A stretch of 64,000 nucleotides of DNA from Inia geoffrensis (Eukaryota; Chordata; Mammalia; Artiodactyla; Iniidae). A program made the translations under genes and the position numbers. Below, in pieces: positions 34,686-47,649 of the stretch. Position 1 is the first letter of the stretch; every line of letters starts with the position of its first letter. The stretch is from assembly GCA_036417435.1 (NCBI GenBank), contig CM070904.1:64674408-64738407 (forward strand), given 5' to 3'. The notes under the pieces were generated by a model. The model ran no database searches and was not told where the DNA came from. It worked only from the letters and a program-made list of their open reading frames with translations.

Positions 34686-35280
34686 AGCATTGCATAATTT
34701 TAAACAATCAAAATCACAAAGCCAAAAGAAAAGAATGGAAGTTGCATCACTCATTCTAAAATGTTGTAGACACCTCATGGTGTATCTTCTTCAATAACTG
34801 AAATCTCATATATCTTTCTATGGACTCAGATTTCTACAATACTGATTAAGGATTATGAAAATGAATTCTCTAATTCTCTGTTAACATATCAATATATAAA
34901 TGTTAATGCTATCTATTATTGACAATTGTATATAGGATGTCAACAAAATTATCCCTTCTAATTTTTTTTTTTTTAAAGAGAAATAGTGGAAAGGCATATT
35001 CTATGGCTTTGTATTATAGGAAGCTCTATCCAGAAATACCTCCTTTGCACATTATATTTATAAAAATTGAGATAAAAATTTACAGTAAGAATGATTTGAG
35101 CTTTCTTTAACTTTTCAATTCCTATGAAAACCAGATAAGAAGGAAAGATCAGAGATATAATATATATATATGTTTAATTGTTTCTTAAAGAGAGCAGGGT
35201 TTGAATTTCAAATGAGCAATCTTCAATGCTCTTTGAGATTTGGAGAAATCAACCAATACTTAAACTTCTATATATTACTG
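34686..35280. other. No recognised feature
   Basis: AT-rich with a T12 tract near 34962. No gene. Confidence 0.55.
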
Positions 35281-35290
35281 TGGTAGTCTT

Positions 35291-35506
35291 CTTTTTTTTT
35301 TTTTTTTCTTTTTGTGGTACGTGGGCCTCTCACTGTTGTGGCCTCTCCCATTGCGGAGCACAGGCTCCGGAGGCGCAGGCTCAGCGGCCATGGCCCACAG
35401 GCCTAGCCGCTCCACAGCATGTGGGATCCTCCCGGATCGGGGCACAAACCCGTGTCCCCTGCATCGGCAGGCGGACTCTTAACCACTGCGCCACCAGGGA
35501 AGCCCA
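35291..35506 (-). mobile_element. CHR-family SINE, minus strand
   Basis: T-rich tail at 35292-35312, then the inverted CHR body to ccaccagggaagccca. It is framed by a perfect 10-bp duplication tggtagtctt (35281-35290 and 35507-35516). The B box is slightly mutated (ggcacaaacccg). Confidence 0.95.
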
Positions 35507-35559
35507 TGGTAGTCTTTTTGATGAGTCAGTTTGGCTAGTCTCCAGTTATTCTTTCAAAC

Positions 35560-35901
35560 ACTATTCTAGGTGTTGCTGTGAAGTTTTTTGTAGAAGGGAT
35601 TAAAATCCATAATCAGTTGACTTTAGAAATGGAGATTATTTTAGATAGTTTGGGCAGGCCTGATTCAATCAGCTGAAAGAGGTTAAAAGCAGAGCTGAGG
35701 CTTTCATAAGAAGAAATTGTGTGGACAACAGCTTTATCCTGTGCCTGAGAGCTCCAGCCTGACCCTCCTGACAGCCTGCCCTACAAGTTTTAGACATGCT
35801 TAACCAGCCCCCCAAATGGTATAAGCCAGTTCCCTGCAATAAATCTCTTAATTTATATTTCCTACTGATTCTGCTTCTCTGGCTTAATCCTGATTTATAC
35901 A
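35560..35901 (+). mobile_element. LTR-like or MER-type repeat, plus strand
   Basis: Begins near attctaggtgttgctgtgaagttttttgtagaagggattaaaatccataatcagttgactt. It continues with gcctgattcaatcagctgaaag and ends ccctgcaataaatctcttaatttatatttcctactgattctgcttctctggcttaatcctgatttatacag, with an AATAAA near 35840. This is a familiar mammalian interspersed repeat whose exact family I do not name with confidence. Confidence 0.65.
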
Positions 35902-36605
35902 GTTAACTGGATTATAATTTCAAACAACATTAACCAAGGAAATATAGTTAATATTACCAAACTGTGTTTCCTAACCTTCACAAAAATATTGTTATATCTT
36001 ACAAATTAATTAAACTCAGAGTACATGTTTCACTGCTAGAAGGTATCCTGTCAGTTTTGTGAATATTTATTATAGCTACAGTCTGATTTTTCCTGGGTCA
36101 ACTTCAATCATTTTGTTTGTTAGAGTATGGAACCTTACTTGTTTTTATGTATAGTACTTTTGATGTTTATATAAATGTGTATATACTGTTAATACAAGAG
36201 TGTAAAAATATAAACAAGAGGACTGATTTTATTGGCAACCATAGTTCTTAAATACATATTACGGAAATTTTTGTTTGAATAAAGCAGTATAGAAACTAGG
36301 TATTTTGCTATCTTTCAAAAGCAAAATGTGGCAACCCACCACCATCTCGAACTCCACCACATAGACAGAGGTCTTTTGCTTATAAGATGTCCTCCAAGAA
36401 GAGTCTGACCAGAAATACTTCAGTGGTCTCCTTGGAATTTTTTTCATTTTTGTTTATGAAACAATCACTTTCATGCCTTGGAGCCTATGGTGTTAGAAAT
36501 GGTAATATTACTCATCCAAAACATAGTTAACTCTTTTCTAAGCTTTAACAATGGATAATGGAGCAATTTAGTGAGGTTTACACTTCTATTGTTTCCATTT
36601 TTAAA
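35902..36605. other. No recognised feature
   Basis: AT-rich, no supported gene. Confidence 0.55.
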
Positions 36606-36619
36606 TTAACCTCATTTTA

Positions 36620-37209
36620 TTTTATTATTTTATTTATTTATTATTCTTAACATCTTTATTGGAGTATAATTGCTTTACAATGGTGTGTTGGTTTCTGCTT
36701 TATAACAAAGTGAATCAGTTATACATATACATATATCCCCATATCTCCTCCCTCTTGCGTCTCCCTCCCACCCTCCCTATCCCACCCCTCTAGGTGGTCA
36801 CAAAGCACCGAGCTGATCTCCCTGTGCTATGCGGCTGCTTCCCACTAGCTATCTATTTTACATTTGGTAGTGTATATATGTCCATGCCACTCTCTCACTT
36901 TGTCCCAGCTTACCCTTCCCCCTCCCTGTGTCCTCAAGTCCATTCTCTATGGTCTGCGTCTTTATTCCTGTCCTGCCTCTAGGCTCTTCAGAACCAGTTT
37001 TGGTTTTTTTTTTTTAGATTACGTATATGTGTGTTAGCATATGGTATTTTTTTTTTTCTCTTTCTGACCTACTTCACTCTGTATGACAGACTCTAGGTCC
37101 ATCCACCTCACTATAAATAACTCAATTTCATTTCTTTTTATGGCTGAGTAATATTCCATTGTATATATGTGTCACATCTTCTTTATCCATTCATCTGTCG
37201 ATGGACACT
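36620..37209 (-). mobile_element. L1 3' end with TSD, minus strand
   Basis: Inverted L1 end: aacatctttattggagtataattgctttacaatggtgtg, then the inverted 3'UTR, then the end of ORF2 (ctaggtccatccacctcac, tggctgagtaatattccattgt, catctgtcgatggacac). It is framed by the perfect 14-bp ttaacctcatttta (36606-36619 and 37210-37223). Confidence 0.95.
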
Positions 37210-37223
37210 TTAACCTCATTTTA

Positions 37224-38154
37224 AATAGTGGATTTTTTTAGTTCTTTAGTTAAGTTTATTTGTTTCTTGTTTTTACTTTCCATCATAAGCACATTTCCAA
37301 AGTTACATCCTGGTTGAACACCCTCTCAACAGCATTCTTTTTTTTTTCTTTTTTTGGAGCACGTGGTTCAGAACGATAAACCCAGTCTACACTGATGAGG
37401 GGAGGATGACAGTAAGTCTTCTGACTCACTGAGTTGTTTTCCCCCTTTTCTCAGTATTAGCTCTGGGAAAGATTTTATAATGCAGTCCAAAAAGAATTTA
37501 TACTACCTTAACCCCTATGGGCCATATTTCTGACTTGGTGTAGTGATGACATTTGATCGGATTTTAAGCTCTAGAGTTTTCATTACAGAGCTAAAAAACA
37601 GCCTTGAGATCAATGCTGGAGGACACTGAGACTGGTATGAATAAATCATGTGGTGGTATATTGATAATGTACACTACTGAATATACAGAATTTAATATTA
37701 AGGTATTATGGCTGGATTTTCAAATTCTGCTGCTAGAATATTATGAATACTGCTATAAGCTATTTTTCAAAATAAGAGCCATCATTTTATTAACATTAGT
37801 AACTGTATTGTGGGCTTCAGGGCACTAGCTGATTGCCTTTGGGGCCCTGTTACCTAAACTGGGAAGATAAAATTAATTAATAGGATAGTGGGCTTTTTCA
37901 TCCAACTCTGAAGCTTGCCGGATTTTAAGTATAGCCAGAAGCAGAATACTCAAGTGAACAACTTAACAGATTCAGTGGGATGAATCTGATGTTGCTATTA
38001 GGGACAACTGACTTCTGTGTACACTTTTTTTTATTGTGTCTTCAGTTTGCAGAAACAGGATAGCACTGGGGAGACCTAAAAGATACATTTTCCAAGGTAT
38101 TCTAAGAACTGCTTCTTTCAAAAATTGTTAGCTTATCTTCCATGTACTCTATAG
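37224..38154. other. No recognised feature
   Basis: Unassigned. A 74-codon frame at 37604-37828 has no domain and no codon signal. Confidence 0.55.
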
Positions 38155-38163
38155 CTATTAGAG

Positions 38164-38165
<2 letters not shown>

Positions 38166-38199
<34 letters not shown>

Positions 38200-38388
38200 G
38201 GTACACGGGCCTGTCACTGCTGTGGCCTCTCCCATTGCAGAGCACAGGCTCTGGATGCACAGGCTCAGCGGCCATGGCTCACAGGCCCAGCCGCTCCGTG
38301 GCATGTGGGATCTTCCCGGACCGGGGCACGAACCCGTGTTCCCTGCATCGGCAGGTGGACTCTCAACCACTGCGCCACCAGGGAAGCC
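38166..38388 (-). mobile_element. CHR-family SINE, minus strand
   Basis: T32 tail at 38166-38197, then the inverted CHR body (ggtacacgggcctgtcactgctgtggcc..gcgccaccagggaagcc). It is framed by the 15-bp duplication ctattagagtctttt (38155-38169 and 38391-38405). The long pure tail indicates recency, although the body carries several substitutions. Confidence 0.95.
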
Positions 38389-38405
38389 TTCTATTAGAGT
38401 CTTTT

Positions 38406-38896
38406 AAAACAACTTTTCAATTATAAGGGTGAGATGAAACTGGCAAGAGTCAAACTCCATTCTTCCCTGGTCCTCTACTCATATCTAAACTATTTCAGGC
38501 AATAGATGTGTTCTTTTATTTTGGAACACATGAGCTCTTTGAAAATATTTATTTTTGAGTAGAAGGGCAGAGAACAGTAGTGTCAAGGAATTTATCAAAA
38601 GTTAGACATCTCTTGCCAGGAACACAAGGTGTCCCAGAGGAGTTTGGCTTGAATTGAACCCCTGGCCTGAATTGAACCGCCCCCCCCCAAAGTGATAAGA
38701 ACTGGGCAGCACAGGAGATAAAAAATTATAGTTTCTTTTAGCATTGTGGTCACAAGCTTACTCTACAATGTATCAGGCTGTGTATTTTAGACAACAGAGG
38801 CTCATCAAATATTCGAAAAACTAGAGAATAATTGATCTCCTTATTAGTATTCAAATCAAATTGAAGAACTATCTATGGAGTCTTTCACTTCCAATT
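38406..38896. other. No recognised feature
   Basis: Contains a C8-9 run in an imperfect duplicate context (gaattgaacccctggcctgaattgaaccgcccc, about 38652-38685). Nothing else is identifiable. Confidence 0.55.
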
Positions 38897-38910
38897 AAGA
38901 TTAAGTAGTT

Positions 38911-39099
38911 ATCACACAGGGAAATCAGCTCGGTGCTTTGTGACCACCTAGAGGGGTGGGATAGGGAGGGTGGGAGGGAGACGCAAGAGGGAGGAGATAT
39001 GGGGATATATGTATATGTATAGCTGATTCACCTTGATATAAAGCAGAAATTAACACACCATTGTAAAGCAATTATACTCCAATAAAGATGTTAGAAAAA
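38911..39099 (+). mobile_element. L1 3'UTR insertion with TSD
   Basis: cacacagggaaatcagctcggtgctttgtgaccacctagaggggtgggatagggaggg..ccaataaagatgttag plus an A run. The flanks aagattaagtagtt (38897-38910) and aagattaagtaatt (39100-39113) match at 13 of 14 positions. Confidence 0.93.
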
Positions 39100-39113
39100 A
39101 AGATTAAGTAATT

Positions 39114-39668
39114 TTCAGAAGGCTAACATTCTTAATGTGAACACCCAAGAAAACCAGGTAAATTATAAAAATCATATTTTAAAGGCATTAGACAGCTGTG
39201 AATGCAAGGAAGATTACAGGGACTAAACATTCAGAGAAAATATTTAGGAAAATGTTCAGAGATGAGCTCAGAATTTTCAGCTGTCTTTTCCTGGAAGCAT
39301 GTGATAATTTTGAGTGTGATCTAGAGCTTGAGAATCTGGACTTCCTTCAGAGAGAAAACCAATGAGAAGGGACAAATAAACCATAGAGTTTTTAGCAGTC
39401 ATCCAGGGCTGGAGACTTAAATTACCTCAAACACATGGCCAGTTTCTTAGAGCATAACTTAATTTATAGATGGGCAGAGTAAGTATTTAAAGAACCAAGT
39501 TGGAAATTTTATTGAATTTTTTACTGAATACTGAAATTTTACTGAATACTGCAGTCTCTCTGCTGGAAAAAAGGTCTATGAAACAATTTTTAGAGGTACT
39601 GGAGATAGTGGTGAACTGACACTACATTATTCCACTAGCTTTTCCTTCTGGGAATATTTGCTTATTCT
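39114..39668. other. No recognised feature
   Basis: Contains a short tandem (ttttactgaatactgaaa repeated, 39520-39550). No gene. Confidence 0.55.
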
Positions 39669-39683
39669 GAATACAGCTAGAGA

Positions 39684-39814
39684 GGACTTCCCTACTGGTC
39701 CAGTGGTTAAGACTCCATGCTTCTGCTGCAAAGGGTACAGGTTCCATCCCTGGTCAGGGATCTAAGATCCTGCATGCTGCATGGTATGGCCAAAAAAGAA
39801 AAAAGAGAGAGAGA
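39684..39814 (+). mobile_element. Older tRNA-derived SINE (CHR/Bov-tA-like)
   Basis: ggacttccctactggtccagtggttaagactccatgcttctgctgcaaagggtacaggttccatccctggtcagggatctaagatcctgcatgctgc is a short-form artiodactyl/cetacean tRNA-Glu-type SINE with an A-box-like cagtggttaagac and a B-box-like aggttccatccc, ending in a (GA)-interrupted A tail. Imperfect 15-bp TSD: gaatacagctagaga (39669-39683) and gaatatagctagaga (39815-39829). Confidence 0.9.
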
Positions 39815-39829
39815 GAATATAGCTAGAGA

Positions 39830-40239
39830 TACAGAATCCAGGGTTGGTCCCTGGCAGAAAGTTCTTGGGAAACCAAGAAACAAGCAAGAGTTTTGTCAAT
39901 CAAACACAGAGCCAGATTTCCTCATAATTGCTATTCAAAAGCTGCACAGGACAAGACTAAGCTGAAAATCTCTGAAAAGCAGAGCAAAAATTCCAACAGC
40001 CTTCCAGAGGTGAGAAGAAAAATGCTCCCTAGGTTCTCAATTAAAAGGTCTTGGTGGGTGTACCCTAAGAATAAAGACAAAGTGGAAATAGATTGAATCT
40101 TGACAATCAAGTGCAGTTTTGACCTGGCCCCATTTCTGATTGGATTAAAGTGGTCATCTATTTCATTTCTTAGAACCCTGCTGGTGATAAAATGGTATCT
40201 ATAATATGAACTTTTACAGTTTTTTTAATGGTGCAGTGT
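39830..40239. other. No recognised feature
   Basis: Unassigned; may be the decayed 5' part of the ancient L1 that follows. Confidence 0.45.
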
Positions 40240-43200
40240 TCATAATTATATAAAAAATCTTTAAGCATGAAAAATGTCATATGATCAGTAACCAAGAAGA
40301 AAAACAGACAGAATCAGACTTTCAGGTGATCCTGATATTGAGATCAGAAGTCAATGACTGTGACTAAAATACTCAAGAAATTATAGGCAATATGGAAAAT
40401 TGGTAACATATGGAGTTCAATATACTATAAGAATAAAATGAATATTGTGGAAACTAAAACACAATATCTGAAAATTAAGAAAACAATAGTTTTCACAGAA
40501 ATTTAGACAAAGTAGAAGACAGTTCAATAGGAAATATCCAATCTGAAGTACAGAATAACAAAAAAAGAGTATAACAGACATAAGGGACTCTGTAAAAAGC
40601 CTAACATACATGTAAATGGAAAAAAAGAGAGATACCTTCAAAGAAATGTTAGCTAAGAATTTTAAAAAAACAGCTGAACATCATCAACACAGATAAAAGC
40701 TCAGCAAACCACAAGCAAGATTTAAAAATATATTACTATGAACTTTACAGTCAAGCTGCAGATCACTAAAGACCAGGAGAAAGTCTCACAAGTGGCAATC
40801 AATAAAAAAGACATTATTTCCAAAAGAACAAAAATAAGACTAACAGATGACTTCTCATTAGAAACAAAGGAAGTTGGAAAGTAATTAGTTAATATTTTTA
40901 AAGTGTTAAAATAATTGTTAGTTTAGAATCCTATACCTAGTACAAATATTCTTCAAAAACAAACAGGAAATTAAGGTGTTCTCAGCAAACAAAAACTAAG
41001 AGTACATTATCAAAAGGCATTAGAAGACATATAAGAGGGCTTCTTAAGTGAAATAATTCCAGACAAATAAATGGAACACATAAAGGAATTAAGAGCACTG
41101 GAAATGGTAAATATTTATATAAATATACATTGGTTGTATAAAAGAATAATTATAATGTCCTAAACTTTGTAACATAAATACAAACTTAAAGTGCATTACA
41201 ACAATGATCCAAACATGGGAGGTGAGTTCTTGAAAGTAAAATGTTCTAAGATGCTAGCATTATAGGGAAGTGAAATTATTAATAACTTGTATTAAATGGT
41301 AATAAATCAAGGATAAATCTTCAATAGTAAGCACTAAATGAGTAATTTAAAAATGTATAATTCACAAGGTAATTGAGAGAAAAACATAATCATAAAAATA
41401 TTGTGCAAATCCAAAAAACTTAAAATGAGAAACGAAAGAATAAAGGAGACGCAACAGAGAGAAAACAGTAAAATTGTAGGTTTAAATTGAACTATATCAA
41501 TAATTACATTAAAGGTAAAAGGATTTGATATTTTAATTAAAATACTAGGCTTATTAGATTGAAATAAAGAATAACTCTATTCTGCTAAGAAGAAAAATGT
41601 TTTGAATAGAAGCACACAGACATGGTAAAAATAAAAAGATAGGAATTGATGAATTATACAAATAAAAAGAACACTGGTATATTTATACTAAAAGAGAATG
41701 TAAGCTTTAAGGCAAGAAACACTACTCATAACAGAGAGATATTTTAAAATCATGAAGAAATCAATCAACCAGGAAACTATCACAATCCCAAATATATACA
41801 TTATAAATAACACAGATTTAATATATATCAAGCAGAAAATAAGAAATCTAAACAGACAACAGACAATTCCACAATTATAGAGGAGGAATTAACAGACTTA
41901 TTTCTATAACTGATAGAAAAATCAGTCAGAGCACAGGAGATCTAAACAACACATACAACAAAACGTGACCAAATTCACATATACAGAACACTGCACCCAA
42001 AAATTATATCATTTACATCTTTTGAACTGTAAAAAACATTCACCAAATTTATCATGTGTTAAGCTACTAAAAAATTCTTACAAATATCAAAGGACTGAAA
42101 TCATTTAGAGTATATTATCTCACTGCAGTCAAATTTAGCTAAAAGTGAATAGTAAGAAAAAACTATATTAATTCCATATGCTTGGAAATTCCAGTTAATC
42201 CATAGGTCAAAGAAGAAATTACAATGGAAATTAAAGTGTTATGAACTAAATAATAATGAAGACATGACATACCAAATCTTGCTAGGTAGAGCTAAAGCAG
42301 TGCTTAAAAGAAAATGTAGAGTCATATGTGCATATATTAGAAAAAAAGAAATACTAAAAATCAACTAAGAATCCATCTCAAGAAACTACAAAAGTTTATA
42401 GCAAATCAATCCTCAAGAATGAAGGAAACAAATAATAAGAATAATATGGAAAAAATCAATGAAATATAAAATAAGCATACAATGGAGAGAATCAGCAAAA
42501 GGTTGTTTTTTTAACTCTCAGTAAAACTGAAAAGCCCCCGGCAAGCCTGATTAAAACAAAGAGAGAAAACACAAATTATCTATATCAGGAGTATAAGGGG
42601 AGGCATTAGTATAAATAATCCAAATATTAAAACTATAATGATTAAGTATGAAAAAATTTATGAAAAATCTTTAAGCGAATAAATTTGACAATTTGAATGA
42701 TATGGAAAACCCAACTTATCAAACAGACTTAGGAAGAAATTTAAAATCTGAATAGTCTAAACCTCTTACAGAAATTAATCCAATTTTTTAAATCTTCTCA
42801 CAAAGGAACTTCTAGGTCATAGTAAATTAACCTATGAATCCTTCCAAATACCAATATTACACAAAATCTACCAGAGAACAGATAAACAAGGGAATACTTC
42901 TACTTCTTCATGTGGAGCTTGTATAACCTTGAAATCAAACCCTACAAATAAATGAAAAGAGAAAAACTTACTGGCCAGTATCTCTCAACAATCTAGCTCA
43001 GGGTGGGATAGGGAGGGAGGGAGGGAGGGAGACGCAAGAGGGAAGAAATATGTGAACGTGTGTATATATATAACTGATTCACTTTGTTGTAAAATAGAAA
43101 CTGACACACCATTGTAGAGCAATTTTACCCCAATAAAGATGTTAAAAAATAATAATAAAATAAAATAAAAACGTGGAGAAATAAAAAAAAAATCTAGCTC

Positions 43201-44170
43201 AAATATCCTAAAAAACTACTAGAAAGTGGAACTCAGCTGTATTTAAAGTAAAAAAAAAAAGGAATACTTCATAACTAATCAGGGTTTAGTCCAGCAAATT
43301 AAGGGTATTTTTACATTTGGAAATCCATCAGTGTAATCCACTACATTAATGAAAACAGAAGAGAAAAATTAAACGGTCATCTCAATAGAAGCAGAAAAGT
43401 AATTTGGTAAAATTTAACACCTATTCACCTTAAAAACACAGTAAACTAAATCTTAAAAATGAGGAAATACAAATTAAAATAGCAATGTAATATCAGCACA
43501 CACAGGAATGGATAAAATTAAAAAGACTAAAAATACTAGATGTTGGAGAAGATGTATTGCCCTGGGACTTCTTATATTTCTGGTAGAAATGTAACTAGGT
43601 ATAAAACTTTTAAAAACTTATAGCAACACTAATGTACACACACCCCATGACTCAGCAATTACATTCCTAGGTATAGACATAGAAATATGGTTATGTGTTC
43701 ATCAAAGACATGTACAAGAATGCTTAAGACAGCACTCTGTAATAGTCTCAAACTAAAAATTACCCAAATGCCCAAAGTATGAATGGTGAAGTAAATTGCA
43801 GTACATTTATACAATGGAATTTTATGAAGCAATGAGAAGAAACAAACGAATTTACATGAATCTGAGAACATAATGTTGATTAAAAGAGATAGATACAAAA
43901 ATAATACATAGTATATGACTCCATACATTTCAAGTTCAAACATTTCAAGTTCAAAACTAATCTATACTGTCAGAAGTAAGAATAGTGGTTACCATGGGGA
44001 ACAGGGTAGTGCCTAGAATGGCGCATGAAGGGAGCTTCTGCAGTACTTGTAATACTTGTTTCTTGATCTGGTTGGTGGTTACACATGTGACCAGTTTGTG
44101 ATAAATCACTGACCAGTATACTTATAATTTGTGTACTTTTTCTTATATATTATATATCATTAAAAGTTTA
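40240..44170 (+). mobile_element. Ancient L1 (L1M-type), interrupted
   Basis: A-rich plus-strand sequence with decayed L1 text in order. ORF1-like: gagaaagtctcacaagtggcaat, gaatcctatacctagtacaaatattc. ORF2-like: ttaatccataggtcaaagaagaaattacaa, aaaactgaaaagcccccg, actggccagtatctctc, aatccatcagtgtaatccactacattaatgaa. Then the end of ORF2 (catgactcagcaattacattcctaggtatag, caatggaattttatgaagcaatgagaag) and the 3'UTR (ggttaccatgggg..cttgatctggttggtggttacacatgtg..cattaaaag). All frames are broken. A younger L1 (43001-43190) lies inside it. Confidence 0.75.
43001..43190 (+). mobile_element. Young L1 3'UTR inside the ancient L1
   Basis: gggtgggatagggagggagggagggagggagacgcaagagggaagaaatatgtgaacgtgtgtatatatataactgattcactttgttg, then ccattgtagagcaattttaccccaataaagatgtt and an A/AATA tail. 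This wording matches the 3'UTR of the full-length L1 at 60.6-60.75 kb closely, so it is probably the same subfamily. TSD aatctagctca (42990-43000 and 43191-43201). Confidence 0.94.
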
Positions 44171-44179
44171 TCTATAGTA

Positions 44180-44670
44180 TTAGTTATCTATTGCTGATGT
44201 GACAGATTACTACAAACTTAATGGCTTAAAGCAACACAAATTTATTGTCTTGAAGTTCTATAGGTCAGAAGTTTGACTTGGGTCTCTCTGAGCTAAAATC
44301 AAGGTTTCAACAGAGCTGTACTTCCTTCTGGAACCTCTAGGGAACACTTCAATTCCTTGCTTTTCCCAGCTTGTCTTTTCATTGGTTCATGGCTCTCTCC
44401 CTTCATCTTAAAAGCCAGCAACTCTCTGATCCTTTTTCTCTCTGACTGACTGTAGCCAGGAAACATTCTCCACTTTTAAGGATTCACATGACTAGATTGC
44501 ATCCACCTGGATAATCCATGATTATTATCCATGACCTCCCCATCTCAAGGTCCTTATGCTTCATCACAGCTGCAAATCCCTTTTGCCAAGTAAGGTAATA
44601 TATTCACAGGTTCCAAGTTCTAGAGATTAGGATATGGACATCTTTAGGGGATTATTATTTTGCCTAGCAT
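44180..44670 (-). mobile_element. LTR-like repeat, second copy of the 4746-5345 family
   Basis: agttatctattgctgatgtgacagattactacaaacttaatggcttaaagcaacacaaatttattgtcttgaagttctataggtcagaagt..ggtaatatattcacaggttcc..attaggatatggacatctttaggg. It aligns in order with the segment at 4750-5340. Orientation inferred as minus. Confidence 0.55.
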
Positions 44671-45728
44671 TTGTGTGTATTTATATTTTTAGTAAAATTT
44701 TACTTAGGGCTCTTAAGTCCTGATCTAGCCTCTTGGCCACCTTTTACAGTAAAAGAATAATCTGTGGATTCCATTCTTGATTCTGGTCATATGATTGTGC
44801 CCCTTATTTCATTAGTTTCCTCAAATATCATATTAGGAAGCTAGACTATCTGATCTCTAAATTAACTACCCATATCTAGAACTGATAATAATCATATTAG
44901 TGATTGCAATACAAGGGACTTAGATTTTACCTTTCATTTGAATAATTTAAAACCCTCTTGGCTATTGGAAGTCCAACATATAAGATTAATCTGATGGAGA
45001 TGCCTGTATAATCCCAGAATATTCTACATAGAACAAATTACAGAGTGTCACTGACAAATAAGAGAGTTACACCTTATGTACCCCGGGCTTTTCATGGAAG
45101 GTAAGGCAAATAGAACAAAAGTAAAGATTTTACCTACATCATCTAACAATAGATCTTTGGGAGATATTTAGTATATTTAGGGGATGTACTCTTCTAAAGT
45201 TCATGTATCTTAGGTAATAAAAAAATTCAATTATTCAACTATTCCCTATGAACAGAATTTACCTGGAAAATATTCAATTATTTGAAAAATCCAGATGTTA
45301 AATCGTTTTGATCATATTTTAAGCACTTTTAAAGTTTTTTTTTTTTTCTTATTATTGTTATTGCTTTTGCCACCTACAAAACTGACCTCTCTGGACACCA
45401 TCGCCTAAAGCACTGTACAAGCTAAGTGGAGCTTTTAAACTCATAACCTCTGTGTTTTCAAAATCCTTTTAAATGATCATGAATCAGTGTTGCCTTAGAA
45501 TTTAATGTTATTTTCTATCTTCAGTACAGACAGTGGGTTCTCTCCCTGTCAGCTAGGATTTGGAAAGGACATCAGAGGCCAAGGAACATTGTTGACTTGG
45601 ATGAGCTCCATGAGTGAAAAGACCAAACTGAGAGGACTGGCTACATTTTGGTAGGCAGCATCTAAGTGAAATGTTGCTTCCAAATGGTGTTTGAATAATT
45701 ATATCCAGATAAGAAAGCTTTTCAGATC
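44671..45728. other. No recognised feature
   Basis: Unassigned, with a T12 tract near 45336. Confidence 0.55.
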
Positions 45729-45883
45729 TGACTTGTGTGAACTTTTAAGTGGTAAATTGTCACACATTTCAACTGAGCTAATGTTTCACCAAATCAATTC
45801 ATTTGAGATTTCTGATCACAGTTAAATGACAGAAGTACTAAAGTTAATAAGTGGTTGCAACATCTCAATTCACTCGTTAGAAT
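45729..45883. repeat. Local direct duplication, copy A
   Basis: Starts tgacttgtgtgaacttttaag and runs through gtcacacatttcaactgagcta to cactcgttagaat. It is about 90% identical to copy B (47650-47810), 1.92 kb downstream in the same orientation. Confidence 0.9.
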
Positions 45884-45889
45884 AACTGC

Positions 45890-46520
45890 TACGTCGGACT
45901 TTTCTTTCTAGTCCACTGCCATGAGCCAAATTCAGACCCTTAAGTTTACCCTCTTGTGATAATTTCCCAACTGATTTTCAGCCCTCTGATTTCTCTCCCC
46001 TACCATCCATTCTATATAAACCAGCAAGTCAATCTTCTCTAATACTATTTTGAGAATAACTTCCCTCTGCAAAAGGAGGGTCTGTGAGTCCCCACTGTTT
46101 ATAAAACAAAGCCCAAACTATTCAGCATGCGTTCAACTACCTAAACCTAGCCATCCATCCAAATAAATAAATTATTTAATATGACTGTCTTAGGATCCTG
46201 CCTCTAAGCGTTTAATGACAGAATACTTCTCCCTTGGAATGTTACCTCATAGAAAGTTCTCTTCCTTCTTCTAATTAAAGGGATCTGTACCTCTTTGGGA
46301 CTCAGAGCCATTAGTATCTGAACAACTCATCCTTGTGCAACTAATATTCTATAATCTCATAACAACTCTTCTATTATTATAGTTGAACTTTATCTTATTG
46401 TTTCTTATTATTGCCTTATGAACTTGTCTGTTGGAAGAGAATACCTTAATCCCCTTGATATCTTTGATTATATATAGCACGGTGTCTGTGATGATCTTCT
46501 TGGCCTCTGTCCAGGTGAAC
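45890..46520 (+). mobile_element. L2 LINE fragment
   Basis: L2-like order: gtccactgccatgagcc, tttcccaactgattttcagccctctgatttctctcccc, accatccattctatataaaccagcaagtcaatcttc, aagcccaaactattcagcatgcgttc, then tattgccttatgaacttgtctgttggaagagaat. Non-coding. Confidence 0.55.
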
Positions 46521-47649
46521 GTCAAATAACTACAGCTGAAATTCACAGCTCTTCCACTTGCAATACAATCCTTCCTATCCTTTCTTTAAACTCCAATTTG
46601 GGGATCATAATAGGATTCCTAGTCGAGGAAAAGACAGAAGCCCAAATTCTTAGTTCAATATTTTCAAGTCAGTCAGAAGGTCGTATTCCTAAGTGGGTAA
46701 TTATTTTCTAATGACCTTTATTCTTCTCCGATGACAGGAGGCCAAGCTCACATCTCACTTGGAATCATTGTTCACTGCTCTCACCATTCCCCTGAGACAC
46801 TGATAGTTTTTGTGCTTCTGTCTCCAGCTACAGGCTACCTCTAGTCTCTCAAACCGGACTGGTCCACCTCAACAAGCATGTTTAATTTTGTCAGACCCTC
46901 CATATACTGGCTGGTCCTGCTGTCTTTCTTTAAGTCCTTTTTCTAACCGTGCCTTTCATATAATAGATATTCAATAAATATTAGTTGATTTCACTTGACA
47001 GTGCGTTTTGATATTCTCCTAGCAAGCCTGCCAGTGTTCTTGAACAGATCAGATTTCTAGTATTGTTCTTCTGTGACTTGAAGCTGGCAGCTGAAAATTA
47101 AGCAAAGGTTATGGCCAAACATCCAGAATAATGTACTAGGTAATGGTTCTTTTTCCAGCTTAATCTCTTGTTCTCCTTAGTCTCTTGTTGCTTTCTTTTT
47201 GCGAATCTTTCCCTGTCCTCTCCTTAGTCATTTTCCACTTGATTTCACCATTTTTCTCACCAAGAACAAGACATGGGTTTACAGTCATATTGTCTGGTAC
47301 GTGTTTTTTAATTTTGAAGTAAATTTTTTAAATACGCTAATTTTGAGATCTAAGAGCCTTGTGTGTTCTAATTGGAAGTGAGTTGCTCTTCCCTGGTTGT
47401 AAATAATACATTTTGCAAGTGACTTCAAGTCTTTTAGTTCATGAGAGTGATTATGTACACTGATATTGCTCTGGCATTTGAAGGTGTTAAAAAAATAGGT
47501 TGCTTGATCTTGGGAGGGCATGTTATGGAAGAGACCCTAGGACCAATCTACGGTCAAACTAAATCACTGGCTGACTCTAAATACATAGCAGAATCACCCG
47601 AAAATGTTTTTTCAAACGCCTTGGCCCCTCAAGTCCCATCTCTCAGGTT
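46521..47649. other. No recognised feature
   Basis: Unassigned. Around 46955-46985 atagatattcaataaatattagttga resembles an L2/MIR tail. Frames of 60-101 codons near 47200-47750 show no domain. Confidence 0.5.
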
